Assembly: GCF_024793945.1 (NCBI RefSeq)
Contig: NZ_JANUSD010000017.1
Location: 1 to 64,000, forward strand
Origin: Emticicia fluvialis
GTDB taxonomy: Bacteria > Bacteroidota > Bacteroidia > Cytophagales > Spirosomataceae
Reading direction: 5' to 3'
Length of the DNA stretch: 64,000 bases
The first letter of the stretch is position 1. Every line of letters starts with the position of its first letter. This document shows, piece by piece, positions 1 through 8,571 of the stretch. Below the pieces are notes generated by a model. It was not told the origin of the DNA, made no database searches, and saw nothing but the letters and a program-made list of their open reading frames with translations. Made by a program: the position numbers and the translations under genes.

Positions 1-86
1 CCCAGGGTCTTTACTTGATTAAGGCAGCTTAGTTATCAACATAATCACAGCTTACTAACAAAAAGAAAAAGAACCAAAAAGAAAAA

Positions 87-134
87 GTGTTGAAAACGAG
101 AATAACTCTTTGAGTTATTTCCCACTTTCAACAC
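87..134. repeat. Long imperfect inverted repeat (hairpin)
   Basis: GTGTTGAAA at the left end pairs with TTTCAACAC at the right end, and an inner AATAACTC pairs with GAGTTATT around a three-base loop. It lies just 3' of the truncated response regulator on the minus strand. It could be a terminator-like structure or the end of an inserted element; no clear T tract follows, so the role is open. Confidence 0.4.
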
Positions 135-138
135 AGAT

Positions 139-402
139 TTACAACAATAAATTATTTATTCTCAACTTAACTTTACCACTTCGTGGTACAACCATTGGGG
201 AGTAGCATACACTGCCCACTATTGGCATATTTAAATCAAGCAATAACACATCCGGATGATGGATTTCAATATTCCAAAGTGTATCTTTACAGGTGTGGCA
301 AACACTCACTACTTCAAACTCTTCGTGAGTGTTTAGTGTGTTTTCAAGAGATTGTGCAAGTAATCGATGGTCATCAGCAATCGCAATTCTTATTTTCATC
401 AT
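139..402 (-). pseudogene. Truncated response regulator receiver domain (NarL/LuxR type)
   Basis: The first 63 or so residues are a clear CheY-like receiver start: IRIAIADDHRLLAQSLE carries the acidic pair, and DVLLLDLNMP carries the phospho-acceptor Asp. After NMPIVGSV the sequence stops resembling a receiver and ends at 87 aa. The second half of the receiver and the whole HTH output domain are missing; intact NarL-type regulators are about 210 aa. The break followed by unrelated codons points to a deletion or insertion that removed the 3' part. It could still make a short protein, but not a working transcription factor. The first codons are Met-Met, so the exact start is uncertain. Confidence 0.6.
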
Positions 403-429
403 TTCAGATTGATTCTTATAGGTATTAAA

Positions 430-828
430 AGGTTTTTAAATCAAAAATTACAATAGCTAATTTATTTGTTCCGATACACAAACGATAAGAATTACCTCTC
501 TAATTAGATTGGCTATCAGGTTTTACGCGTTCATCAATACTTTTCAAGCTTGAATTAAACTTGAATAATAAAATTGTTACTTAGGAGGCAACCTTTGCCC
601 ATAAAGAGCAAAGCACCAATAATAGCATCCCAAAAATATTAACTGTCTGCCGCCCCATGAACTCATTATTCCGCTGAATATTAAGCATATACCAACTAAA
701 GTGGTAACATCGACCAGAAAAAAAATGTTATAATAGTTGGTGTGTACATATTTTCAATCTTGACGCAGATAAGGTTTAAAGGATAAAAAATTATAGAAAA
801 AAATAAGATTATGCTTTCGATGGTAAGG
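430..828. other. Intergenic stretch without a recognisable gene
   Basis: This AT-rich spacer separates the truncated response regulator from the LytTR gene. I see no convincing open frame, RNA fold or promoter on either strand. It may contain the remains of the missing 5' or 3' parts of neighbouring genes, but nothing can be read through. Confidence 0.4.
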
Positions 829-1203
829 CTATTTCGATTCCGGAGCCGGATAGTCAGCATTGATGACCCTTTTTTTGGTCAGCGCTTTAACACTTGCATT
901 CTTTTTTAGAAATTTTTTAAAGGCACTCGTTTTCCGTCTGGAAATAGTAAGAATTGAATTGTCTGTCATTTCAATTAAATACCTGGTCTTTCTGTCAGAC
1001 ATATAGTTTACATTGACCAGATATGACTTATGAATACGACAAAAAGGATAAGACTGAAGCTTTTCTTCAATCTTTTTCAAAGGCACGCAAATTATTTCTG
1101 TCCGGTTTTTATAATAAATAATTGTATAATTTATGCATGCTACAAAATACATCATCTCATTAGGCAGAATGCTTGTCTTAACATTGAGATTTATCTGGGT
1201 CAT
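829..1203 (-). CDS. LytTR DNA-binding domain protein without receiver
   Basis: A 124-aa protein that is essentially one LytTR DNA-binding domain (about residues 15-100). The family pattern is visible: a tyrosine-rich strand (INYTIIYYKNRTEI), then LKKIEEKL, then the signature FCRIHKSYLVNVNYM, then the ISRRKTSAFKKFL recognition helix. There is no receiver or membrane segment, so input must come from another protein or from expression level. LytTR proteins bind direct repeats and usually activate target promoters. It is transcribed away from the strong hairpin that ends the methyltransferase gene. The lysine-rich tail (residues 100-124) is extra. Targets may be the adjacent methyltransferase and acyltransferase genes, but that is inference from position only. 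Confidence 0.85.
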   Translation of the reverse strand: MTQINLNVKTSILPNEMMYFVACINYTIIYYKNRTEIICVPLKKIEEKLQSYPFCRIHKSYLVNVNYMSDRKTRYLIEMTDNSILTISRRKTSAFKKFLKKNASVKALTKKRVINADYPAPESK

Positions 1204-1256
1204 AGCTACAGTAGTTTTGGGTAATAAATAAGTTGAAACAAAGTACCTCTATAGCC

Positions 1257-1302
1257 AAAAAAGAACCAACCCCCATTAATAAGGGGTATTGGTTCTTTTT
1301 TT
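1257..1302. terminator. Bidirectional hairpin terminator
   Basis: AAAAAAGAACCAACCCC pairs with GGGGTATTGGTTCTTTTTTT around a short AT loop. A-tract on one side and T-tract on the other make it usable in both directions. It lies between the LytTR gene start and the methyltransferase gene end. Confidence 0.8.
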
Positions 1303-1311
1303 AATAATAAT

Positions 1312-1956
1312 TCAAAAAATGTAAGGTATAAGTGCCCATGTTCTTTTCATATAAGCGCGGTATTCATCCCCGAAATGAGCTATGAGTAATTTTTCTTCCA
1401 GCTTAATTCTGTATAGATATACAGCCAATAAGAGAAACACGCTAACGGTGAGGCTCAACCATGATTCGAACAAGACAGACGTACCAAGCATGGTAATAAT
1501 GGCGCCTGTATAAGATGGATGCCGAACATACTGATACAACCCTGTCTGGATTAGTTTCCAGTCCTTATCCACCCTGACTTCGTTTGTAAAAAATTTCTTT
1601 AGCTGGTGCATGGCCTTGAGGCGTAAATACAAACCACAAAAAAGCATAAACGAGCCCAGGTAAGTCCATATAGTAGTTGGTAAGCACAACCATGTCTGTC
1701 CTTGCGTTTTCCACTCAAGCAACGGCATTGCCTGAGTTATCATTCCGACAAACACAATCAGGATGGTAGAATATCCATCAGTAGCAGAGTGCTTGCTGAT
1801 ATTTTTCAGATTTAACTCTTTTTGCTCAATCAATAACCAAAGACTACATATTGTTGGAATAATCAACTTTATATCCGACATAAAAGATGGTTTATCAAGC
1901 AAAGGGCAATAGAGCATCAGCCCTGCAATCAATACAGAGGTAAGAATTTTTTTCAT
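1312..1956 (-). CDS. Isoprenylcysteine carboxyl methyltransferase-like membrane protein
   Basis: A 214-aa integral membrane protein with about five hydrophobic segments and the C-terminal signature of the ICMT/phospholipid methyltransferase superfamily: the SAM-binding LYQYVRHPSYTG block (about residues 138-150) followed by KLEEKLLIAHFGDEYRAYM (about residues 185-203). These enzymes methylate carboxyl groups or lipid head groups at the membrane. The bacterial substrate is usually unknown. It lies 39 bp downstream of the acyltransferase gene on the same strand, so the two are probably co-transcribed, which suggests methylation of an acylated product. Substrate and product are inference; family membership is well supported. 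Confidence 0.8.
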   Translation of the reverse strand: MKKILTSVLIAGLMLYCPLLDKPSFMSDIKLIIPTICSLWLLIEQKELNLKNISKHSATDGYSTILIVFVGMITQAMPLLEWKTQGQTWLCLPTTIWTYLGSFMLFCGLYLRLKAMHQLKKFFTNEVRVDKDWKLIQTGLYQYVRHPSYTGAIITMLGTSVLFESWLSLTVSVFLLLAVYLYRIKLEEKLLIAHFGDEYRAYMKRTWALIPYIF

Positions 1957-1995
1957 TTTTTTATTTAAGAAAAGTTTTAGGAGAAGCCCGCTCTG

Positions 1996-2655
1996 TTAAA
2001 GAGCAGGCTTATTGATTTCTATTGTGATTTTACCATCATCAATCAGGTACTGGAATTTTTCAAGCGCTTTGAACGAATCGGCCATAGTAGCTGTAATGAA
2101 GTTTACATTGTTAGGGTAATTACCCATACCTTCTCTGATTGACGATTCCATACGGAGAGGCTCGGTAGCAATAATCTCAACCGGAATGCCCAAGTTCAGA
2201 ATATTCTGCAGTAGATTGTTATGAACAGAAGCCACCCATCTTGTAATACCCTTCAACTGACTATACGCCTTCACTGCCAGCAAAAGAGAGATGTAGATGT
2301 AAGCATCATTGTTTTTGTGCTCGGGTTTATCACTCTTTACCAGTCGCCCCATTTCTAATGTGGTTGCCAAATCAACGTATGAAGGAGTTTTGAAACCAAA
2401 GTAAAAATTAGACGGAAATATCTTCTTCTCATTAGGGCGCGTAAGCGTAATCGTACCAATTATTTCATCTGTTTCATCACAATAGGCATTGAAAACAATC
2501 TTCTCAAATGGAGGTGACAGTCGGCTAACTGCCTTGTAATCAAACTTATGATACTTCTTGAAAATATATTCAACCAGTTTGTTGGATGATACGTAATCTA
2601 ACTGTTCTAAGATTTGCCTGGTAAGTACACTCATGATATTTTTCGTTTTGTTCAA
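1996..2655 (-). CDS. LuxI/PEP-CTERM-type GNAT-fold N-acyltransferase candidate
   Basis: This 219-aa protein resembles the GNAT-fold acyl synthases (AHL synthases, FeeM-type N-acyl amino acid synthases, exosortase-associated acyltransferases). The diagnostic order is present: a strand with DEIIGTITLTRP, then the charged LEMGRLVKSD block (about residues 101-110), where LuxI-like proteins have E-x-x-R, then a long helix (AYIYISLLLAVKAYSQLKG) and the WVASVHNNLLQNILNLG strand-helix that holds the acyl donor. It is not close to a canonical LuxI in any motif I can check, so the acyl acceptor is unknown. The downstream gene is an ICMT-like methyltransferase 39 bp away. Together they may make a methylated acyl metabolite or signal. 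Translation start at 2655 is the first in-frame candidate; the Met at codon 8 is equally possible. Confidence 0.55.
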   Translation of the reverse strand: MNKTKNIMSVLTRQILEQLDYVSSNKLVEYIFKKYHKFDYKAVSRLSPPFEKIVFNAYCDETDEIIGTITLTRPNEKKIFPSNFYFGFKTPSYVDLATTLEMGRLVKSDKPEHKNNDAYIYISLLLAVKAYSQLKGITRWVASVHNNLLQNILNLGIPVEIIATEPLRMESSIREGMGNYPNNVNFITATMADSFKALEKFQYLIDDGKITIEINKPAL

Positions 2656-2710
2656 GCAATAGTTCCCCTATCCCATGAAAAAGGGCTCTATCGCATTATT
2701 GAGTAAATGA

Positions 2711-3677
2711 ACCCGTAGTGCATTTAGGTAATTGAAATTTTAATGTTGTTCAATTTTCTGTTAGCAAGATGATTTAGATACTGAATTACTGTTAAAGCAG
2801 TGATTTTAGTCAACAATCTGGTTTTATATCCTTGAAACGATTTTGAGTAATTTCTTCTAATCATAAACTGGTCACAAAGTTGAGAAAATAGTGTTTCTAT
2901 TCTTTTGCGCGCTTTCTTAAAAGAAAAAACTGAGGTTTGTAATCTTTCTGGTTATTTTTCATTGGAACCTGCAATCGAATATTGTTACTGTTGAATAAAT
3001 CTAACTGATAATCAACACTTAAGTAGGCTTTATCTCCAATAATAGTACAATTTTCATAATTGTTTTTGATGTCTTTCAAAAAATGGATGTCATGCACAGA
3101 AGCTTTGGTTAAATCAAAACTTTTAAAAACACCGCCAATACTACAAACAGCATGCAACTTATAGCCTAATAACTTAAACCTTGAGAGGCACAGTAGCCTT
3201 TATCCGGAGCGCTCTCAAAGGTTTCTTTGCAAATGACTGACCTGGGGCTTCTGCTTAGGTTGCACACCTCTAATGGCATGGAATCTACTATTAAATACTC
3301 TTCATAGGGAACCAGTATAGAAGCAAGTTTACTTCTGAGTATTTCTATAAAACCAAAAAGCCTTCTCTTTCTACGATTATAAACTGTCCTCTCTATTTTG
3401 TCTGACAAATTATCAGGAAGTATCCTAAATAGCTGATGCTCAGAGTCAATGCAGCCGTTAATGCTAAAGAAATTAACTCGATATCTGACAATTTGGGAAC
3501 TCTAATCTGATTTAAAAAATTACTTTTACTAGCTATAACTCTTAAAACATTCAAAATTTGTTCCTAACTTTCACCGAAGTTGTTCATAGTATTTAATCGA
3601 TTGGTAGTCAATTAAATATACGACATTTATGTCAATATGAACAGCTTTTTTTATCCCTCTCCAAATGCACTACGGGT
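2711..3677. mobile_element. Decayed insertion sequence, IS982-type
   Basis: Perfect 15-bp terminal inverted repeats ACCCGTAGTGCATTT lie at 2711-2725 and 3663-3677 and enclose 967 bp, the usual size for the IS982 family. The interior is one minus-strand transposase reading frame, broken at several places. I could not find a convincing target-site duplication next to the ends. The element sits between the acyltransferase gene and the caspase-like pseudogene. Confidence 0.8.
2724..3587 (-). pseudogene. IS982-family DDE transposase, multiply disrupted
   Basis: Spliced across frames, the protein reads from MNNFGES (start 3587) to HLANRKLNNIKISIT just inside the left inverted repeat. Recognisable parts are YLIVDSMPLEVCNLSRSPRS, with the first catalytic Asp, the GYKLHAVCSIGGVFKSFDL strand, IIGDKAYLS with the second Asp, and the C-terminal KRIETLFSQLCDQFMIRRNY block typical of IS982, with the catalytic Glu. 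Disruptions are a TAG at 3564-3566, a frameshift near 3450 (after ELISLALTA), and another near 3166 between LSY and GYKLHAVC. The element cannot make its own transposase. The family call rests on motif layout and length, not on a database search. Confidence 0.8.
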
Positions 3678-3980
3678 TTAATTATTCTTTTTATACAACT
3701 GTTTTTTTGATAATTCTAAGTTCTAGAAAATGGAAATTGAAAGCAAAGAAAAGTTATTTATCGGCATCTTTATATTTAAGGCATTATTACTTCGTACAAT
3801 TTAATTTGCCTTTGTTTTAATTCTTTCCAGCGCTTTTCTCCTATTCTCAAGTACTCCTTCTTCGGTTCTACTCTAAGAAATTTTCAATTTAATAAACTAG
3901 CCGCAATGCCAGTTGTGCCGGCGAAGGGACTTGAGTTGATAGGGTAAGTAGTTATTTTAGATTCTTTTTTTTAGAGGGAG
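3678..3980. other. Intergenic stretch, possible gene debris
   Basis: AT-rich DNA between the insertion sequence and the caspase-like pseudogene. On the minus strand a short open stretch near 3780-3885 encodes a charged tail (RVEPKKEYLRIGEKRWKE), which looks like the end of a lost coding region, but no start or family can be assigned. Confidence 0.3.
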
Positions 3981-4921
3981 CTAGGTTATTGAAGATTCAT
4001 TGCTTGAGCTACTTGTGAGTGTAATAATAGAAGGAGGCGTCTGGCTTATAATTCTCTGTATTCTCCCGTAATCGATTGCGCCGGTTTTCTGCCCATTCTG
4101 GCGTGCAGCACCACTTTGGCAGGCATCAATTAAAATAATGCGCTTGCAGTCCAGGTCTTTAATATTATCAATCGCATCGTTCTGATAGCTAATAAGGGAA
4201 TACCGGCTTATGGAAGCATTGGCATCACTTGTTTACAGATAAAAATCATCAGAATCATTGAGGCTATTAATTCCATACCCAGAAAAGAAGAGAATCAAAA
4301 CGTCGTTTCGCCGCAAGCCCTGAAATTTGATTTTCTCAATAGTAGTAGCAATTTTTGCTTTCGTAGTGTTTTCCGGACAAACCAGAAGCTCACCTCTAAC
4401 GGTCTGGAATAAACTGGCAAACTGTCCGTTGAAAATATTATAAATGCTCTCGGCATCTTTTTGGGTATAGTTCAGATCAGAACTTACACCTACACTCACT
4501 ATGTAGAGATGTGGTTTTTCTTCACTAAGAAGATTAACTTCCAGTTTTTCACTAATCTTCCTGACTTGGCCAGGTATTGACAACTCTATTTCAATGAAAT
4601 TTTTGTCCTCGGGTAAATAAATCTGTTGAGAAACGAGGCAGTCGCGCTCTTTTTTCTGATTTCTCTTACACCTAAGTTTTTTTTACCTTCTTTCGTATCC
4701 ACACCATTAACCAGAATCCTGAGGTGGTTTTTGACATCCTCCTCTTTCTGCGTTGTTTTTATAAGAAACTCAAGTTTCAACGATTCATTGTTAGTAAAAA
4801 TAACACCATCGTTATACTTAATAGGGTTAGGATTTAACCATGTGACCTCGAGCTGATTAACGTTCTGAGAAAAGACAAAACATGAATTGAATACTAATAA
4901 GAATGAGAAAAGTGTTCGCAT
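3981..4921 (-). pseudogene. Secreted caspase-like (peptidase C14) protein, broken
   Basis: The N-terminus (MRTLFSFLLVFNSCFVFSQ) is a signal peptide followed by about 90 residues of an immunoglobulin-like or linker region. A frameshift near 4613-4620 separates it from the caspase fold, which resumes at FIEIELSIPGQVRK and continues with HLYIVSVGVSSDLNYTQKDAE, a DVLILFFSGYG strand and, beyond an in-frame TAA at 4233-4235, the Cys strand RIILIDACQSGAARQ. The frame stops at a TAG (3981-3983) soon after TLTSSSSNESS, before the end of a normal caspase domain. The catalytic Cys is present, but the usual SGHG histidine is Tyr (SGYG). Frameshift, nonsense codon, lost His and lost C-terminus together mark it as dead. 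Homologues are surface or secreted caspase-like proteins of Bacteroidota. Confidence 0.8.
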
Positions 4922-5461
4922 AGTCGGATTTAGGCTTTTAGTCGCATTTCACGAACTAAATTATGCCTTAATCTGACGATACGAAACCCCTACAAATAGG
5001 AGTTAACATGAAAATGGAGTACTCTCCTTAAACTGGCTAGCTATTGAAATTTGTACGTTAGTATTAATTAACTCAAGTTGTCAGCCATAAAAATAGTGTT
5101 ATCCTTAGCAAGGCGGTACTTTAAAAATCACGACAAATCAAGAGATACAATGCTAAAATACGACACTGTTGCCATATACATTATTATAGATAACATTTGC
5201 AATGGCCAGCTTACCAAGAAGATGGTCAACATCTAGTAAATGATGCGATGCTTCCGACAACCGCACTAATTAGTGGATGGTATTCTGGTGCTAACTGGGT
5301 GGATAGGGCTTTCCAAAAAACCAAGTACTGCCAAAGATTATTTGCCTGAAAATACTTTTTAGATACCCCTATTTCAGTATTGACGGCAGAAAAAAAAGGT
5401 AATGGACACCATTTAATTAATACTGGTAATTGTGTATATTTGGGCTATACCGGATGTACCC
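4922..5461. other. Intergenic stretch upstream of the cyclase gene
   Basis: No intact gene. The plus strand from about 5212 reads open for some 45 codons (for example LISGWYSGANWVDRAFQ), then a TGA, then a further open stretch (TPISVLTAEKKGNGHHLINT) running up to the cyclase start. It looks like a degraded coding region of unknown family. A GTG at 5432 opens the same frame as the cyclase but is less likely to be its start. Confidence 0.35.
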
Positions 5462-7366
5462 ATGAGCTCAATATTTGGCATTATAAGTAAACATAGATTC
5501 GTCGAGCAACAGAAGTTACAAAATATGCAGGCCAGGCTGGATCATTGGACGGCCGATGCGTCAGGGTTCTGGCAAAGTAACCGGGTTGGTCTCGGACATC
5601 TGATGCTTCACAACACGCCGGAATCACTTCATGAACATCTTCCGCTTTACAGCAAGGATACAGGATTGGCTATAACTGCAGATTGTCGCATAGATAACCG
5701 CGAAGAACTGATAATAAAGCTTAACCTACCCCAGCATCCAAAGGATCAACCTGCTCCGGATAGTACACTCATACTGGCAGCTTATGAAAAATATGGCGAA
5801 AACTGTGTAGACCATCTGATTGGCGATTTTGCATTTGCTATTTGGGATGAAAAAGCAGAAAAGTTATTCGTGGCGCGGGATCATATGGGTATCCGACCGC
5901 TTTATTATTATGAAGATGATGATTTATTCGCCTTTTCCTCTGAAATTAAAGGATTACTCGCAATTGGTATTAACGAAGAAATCAACGAACTCTACCTTAA
6001 ATATTTACTAGCTGGTCTTCACACCCGGGAAAAAACCTGCTATACATTTGTACAGAGGCTATGTGCATCGCATTGCCTGAGCCTGGAAAAAGGCAAAATA
6101 ACTACCAGAAAATACTGGGAACTTGATACAACTAAAGAAACCATATTTAAAGACCCTGAACAATATCCAAAAAGGTTTTACGAATTGCTTGAGCAGGCTG
6201 TAAAATGCAGGACCAGATCGGCATTTCCGGTTGGTTTTGAGGTGAGTGGTGGTATGGACTCAACATCAATTGCCTGTATCGCGGCTAAACAACTCCATCT
6301 TGCCGGAAAAAGTACAATAGGGGTATCATTCCAAAGGCCGCCCGATCTTGAGTTTCCGGAATTAACTAACAAAGAGTCTTTCTATGTTGAGGAAGTAAGA
6401 AAATATGCGCCCCTTGATTATCTTGAAGTGTATATTGACGGAGATTATACGAGAGATTCGATTAATGAAATCAAGGTCAATTTGGAAAGGAATGACGGCC
6501 CCTGCTCTCATCTTGATATCGGATTCCTCCATATGAAGCAGTTAAGTCAGAAACACGGGGTACGCAATATATTATCAGGTTATTTGGGCGATCATATGGC
6601 TACCTGGTGGACTAAGCATCCCTTTTACCTGGAATATTTGTCTAAGTTTAAGTTAATCCGTTATTTCAGGGAAGCCTGGAAAATGAAGCAGGTAAATTTT
6701 GCTACAAAACTCCTGTTGCGCGTAATACTTCAGAAGCTTTTTCCGGCATTTGTTTTATCGCTAGTGAGAAAAAAAAGAAATAACGACATTAAAAACTCCC
6801 CAACGAACCTGTTGCTGCCCCAATATTTCGATGAACTTGCCGCTGATATTGAGGATGATTTTTATAGATTGCCTAGCACTTTCAGAGAAATTCAGGTAAA
6901 TGAAGCTACGAATGACTATTCATCGCAAAGAATGGAGGGAGAGATCCGATCTACAAAAGAGATGAAAATGGAAATTGCGTATCCAATGGCCGATATAAGG
7001 CTTATAGAGTACGTACTAAGTGTCCCGGTTGAATATAAAGTAACTGCAACAAATCGCCGAAAACTCTTTAGAGAGGCCATGGCTTACAAAATACCGGCAT
7101 CTATTCTTAATAATCATCTTAAAATGGCGATTCCGGTAGGGAATACGACACGAAAATGGATGAAGCGGGCAGAAAGTATGCGAAGCTGGCTGAACGAATT
7201 GCCTGACCTAAATAATATCCTTCCCTACCTTAACAAAGACCTTTTTCTGGATGCCTATAAAGAAACCAGTATTGATGAACTGGAAAAAAGAATTTTATCT
7301 ATGAAACTTCCGACTAAGCGAGTGGCGGAAAGCATAATTATTTGGAAATTAAAAAAAACTATGTAA
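5462..7366 (+). CDS. Asparagine-synthetase-like lasso peptide cyclase (protein C)
   Basis: A 634-aa protein with the two-domain AsnB layout: an N-terminal class II glutaminase-like domain (about 1-200; DHMGIRPLYYYEDDDLFAFS) and a C-terminal synthetase domain with the ATP-pyrophosphatase loop VSGGMDS (about 261-267). The N-terminus reads MSSIFGI where true asparagine synthetases have MCGI. The glutaminase nucleophile Cys is absent, as expected for enzymes that adenylate a side-chain carboxylate for attack by a peptide N-terminus. In lasso pathways this protein closes the macrolactam ring. Start at ATG 5462 is chosen over GTG 5432 because it places SIFGI at the canonical position. The gene runs into the precursor-like ORF 38 bp downstream. 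Lasso assignment rests on the B1/B2 genes, kinase and peptide nearby; alone it could be any AsnB-family amidotransferase. Confidence 0.8.
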   Translation: MSSIFGIISKHRFVEQQKLQNMQARLDHWTADASGFWQSNRVGLGHLMLHNTPESLHEHLPLYSKDTGLAITADCRIDNREELIIKLNLPQHPKDQPAPDSTLILAAYEKYGENCVDHLIGDFAFAIWDEKAEKLFVARDHMGIRPLYYYEDDDLFAFSSEIKGLLAIGINEEINELYLKYLLAGLHTREKTCYTFVQRLCASHCLSLEKGKITTRKYWELDTTKETIFKDPEQYPKRFYELLEQAVKCRTRSAFPVGFEVSGGMDSTSIACIAAKQLHLAGKSTIGVSFQRPPDLEFPELTNKESFYVEEVRKYAPLDYLEVYIDGDYTRDSINEIKVNLERNDGPCSHLDIGFLHMKQLSQKHGVRNILSGYLGDHMATWWTKHPFYLEYLSKFKLIRYFREAWKMKQVNFATKLLLRVILQKLFPAFVLSLVRKKRNNDIKNSPTNLLLPQYFDELAADIEDDFYRLPSTFREIQVNEATNDYSSQRMEGEIRSTKEMKMEIAYPMADIRLIEYVLSVPVEYKVTATNRRKLFREAMAYKIPASILNNHLKMAIPVGNTTRKWMKRAESMRSWLNELPDLNNILPYLNKDLFLDAYKETSIDELEKRILSMKLPTKRVAESIIIWKLKKTM

Positions 7367-7404
7367 ATTTATTAAAAAATTAGTACTAAATAAATATACA
7401 TAAT

Positions 7405-7554
7405 ATGCAAGTAGATCCTAAAGAAAATCCTGATTCAGAAAAACCTGATTCAAAAAAGCTGTGGGTAGATCCCTCACTAACGATTATTCCTAGACAGGCT
7501 GTTCAAAGTGGCCCTACCCGTGGAGCAGAAGATACTGATATATCACCATCCTGA
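7405..7554 (+). CDS. Candidate lasso peptide precursor (49 aa)
   Basis: A tiny ORF between the cyclase and sulfotransferase genes on the same strand. Residues 1-19 are hydrophilic (Asp, Glu, Lys, Pro). Residues 20-25 read WVDPSL, which fits the aromatic-x-x-Pro-x-Leu leader motif bound by RRE (B1) proteins. The C-terminal part is VQSGPTRGAEDTDISPS. If the core starts at Gly36, Glu42 is position 7 and Asp43 is position 8, giving a possible 7- or 8-residue macrolactam ring and a short DISPS-type tail. The last residue is Ser49, the kind of residue phosphorylated by HPr-kinase-like lasso kinases. One caution: the usual Thr at leader position -2 would be Gln34 with this cleavage; Thr38 would be at -2 only for a core starting at Gly40, which lacks a suitable acceptor. 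Precursor role is inference from position and motifs. Confidence 0.6.
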   Translation: MQVDPKENPDSEKPDSKKLWVDPSLTIIPRQAVQSGPTRGAEDTDISPS

Positions 7555-7579
7555 TTTTGGTGTTTAGTTTCTTCACTGT

Positions 7580-8551
7580 ATGATTCCATACCACATTTCA
7601 TTTAATACTATCGAAGGTGAAGTATTTTGGGTCGACATTGGCTTATCAAAATTTGATAAGCCATTTTTTGACCATGTGATTGAGGATCATATCAGCATTT
7701 TAGAGGCAGGTCATAACACCTTAACTACCTCTGCTGAGACGCTTTTAAATTCAGCCTTACTACTCCCTGCTGTTACGCCATCTGGGTTTGTTTTTCATGT
7801 ATCACGCTGCGGCTCCACGCTTCTTTCAAATGCTTTGCAGCAAATTAAAGGAGCCACTGTTATATCCGAAGCCGGAATTTTAAACACATTATTTCAATCG
7901 TACTTACTTTCCAATTCTTTGGCAGATACGCAGTTTCCCAAGGACAAGGTTAAGCAGTTTATACAATCGGTAATCACCCTTCTGGGGCATTCACAAAGTG
8001 AATGCGATCGATTATTCATCAAATTCAGCAGTTGGAATATACTGTTCTTACCACTTATCCGGGAAATATGGCCGGATGTTCCCATAGCTTTTGCTTTTCG
8101 TGACCCTTTCCAGGTAGTGGAGTCGTTAATCCGTGCCAAACCGGGTTGGTCCAATTTGTTCCTAAATCCAGAACTTGTTTCGGCTATGCTTCGCATCAAC
8201 AAAAAAGAGGTAGCCACCTGGGCCTACATAGATTTTATTGTCAACATACTATCAGGAATTTACAATGCCGGACAGGCTTTGGAACATAATGCGCTATTCA
8301 TCCACTACAGCGAAGACAAAGTGCAACATATTAAGCAACTATTTGATCATTTCAATGTTAGCGCTGAAGAAAACGAATGGGCGGCTATACGTTCCGGATG
8401 TAATATTTATTCAAAAGACCCAAATCGGTCTTCTCATTACTTACAAAACGTAATGGTGAACGGTTTTGTGCTCAATGAACGTGTAATGTCACTTATAAAA
8501 ACCAAACTTTGGGAAGATTACATGAAGCTGAAGTCATTCGTTTCTGTCTAA
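7580..8551 (+). CDS. PAPS-dependent sulfotransferase-like protein
   Basis: A 323-aa protein with the sulfotransferase nucleotide-binding elements: the 5'-phosphosulfate loop HVSRCGSTLLSNAL (Arg76-Cys-Gly-Ser-Thr) and a 3'-phosphate strand FAFRDPFQVVESL (about 170-182). Such enzymes transfer sulfate from PAPS to hydroxyl or amino groups. It starts 25 bp after the precursor-like ORF in the same direction, so it is probably co-expressed and could sulfate the peptide, for example on Ser or Thr residues of the core. It ends 20 bp from the convergent oxygenase gene. The N-terminal 70 residues are not typical of sulfotransferases and may bind the substrate. Peptide sulfation is inference. Confidence 0.75.
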   Translation: MIPYHISFNTIEGEVFWVDIGLSKFDKPFFDHVIEDHISILEAGHNTLTTSAETLLNSALLLPAVTPSGFVFHVSRCGSTLLSNALQQIKGATVISEAGILNTLFQSYLLSNSLADTQFPKDKVKQFIQSVITLLGHSQSECDRLFIKFSSWNILFLPLIREIWPDVPIAFAFRDPFQVVESLIRAKPGWSNLFLNPELVSAMLRINKKEVATWAYIDFIVNILSGIYNAGQALEHNALFIHYSEDKVQHIKQLFDHFNVSAEENEWAAIRSGCNIYSKDPNRSSHYLQNVMVNGFVLNERVMSLIKTKLWEDYMKLKSFVSV

Positions 8552-8571
8552 CCTTAAACGTGCTCAAATGT

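Noticed and set aside
5432..5461. GTG start giving ten more residues for the cyclase
   Set aside because: Residues MYIWAIPDVP are unlike the family, and the ATG at 5462 gives the standard N-terminus.
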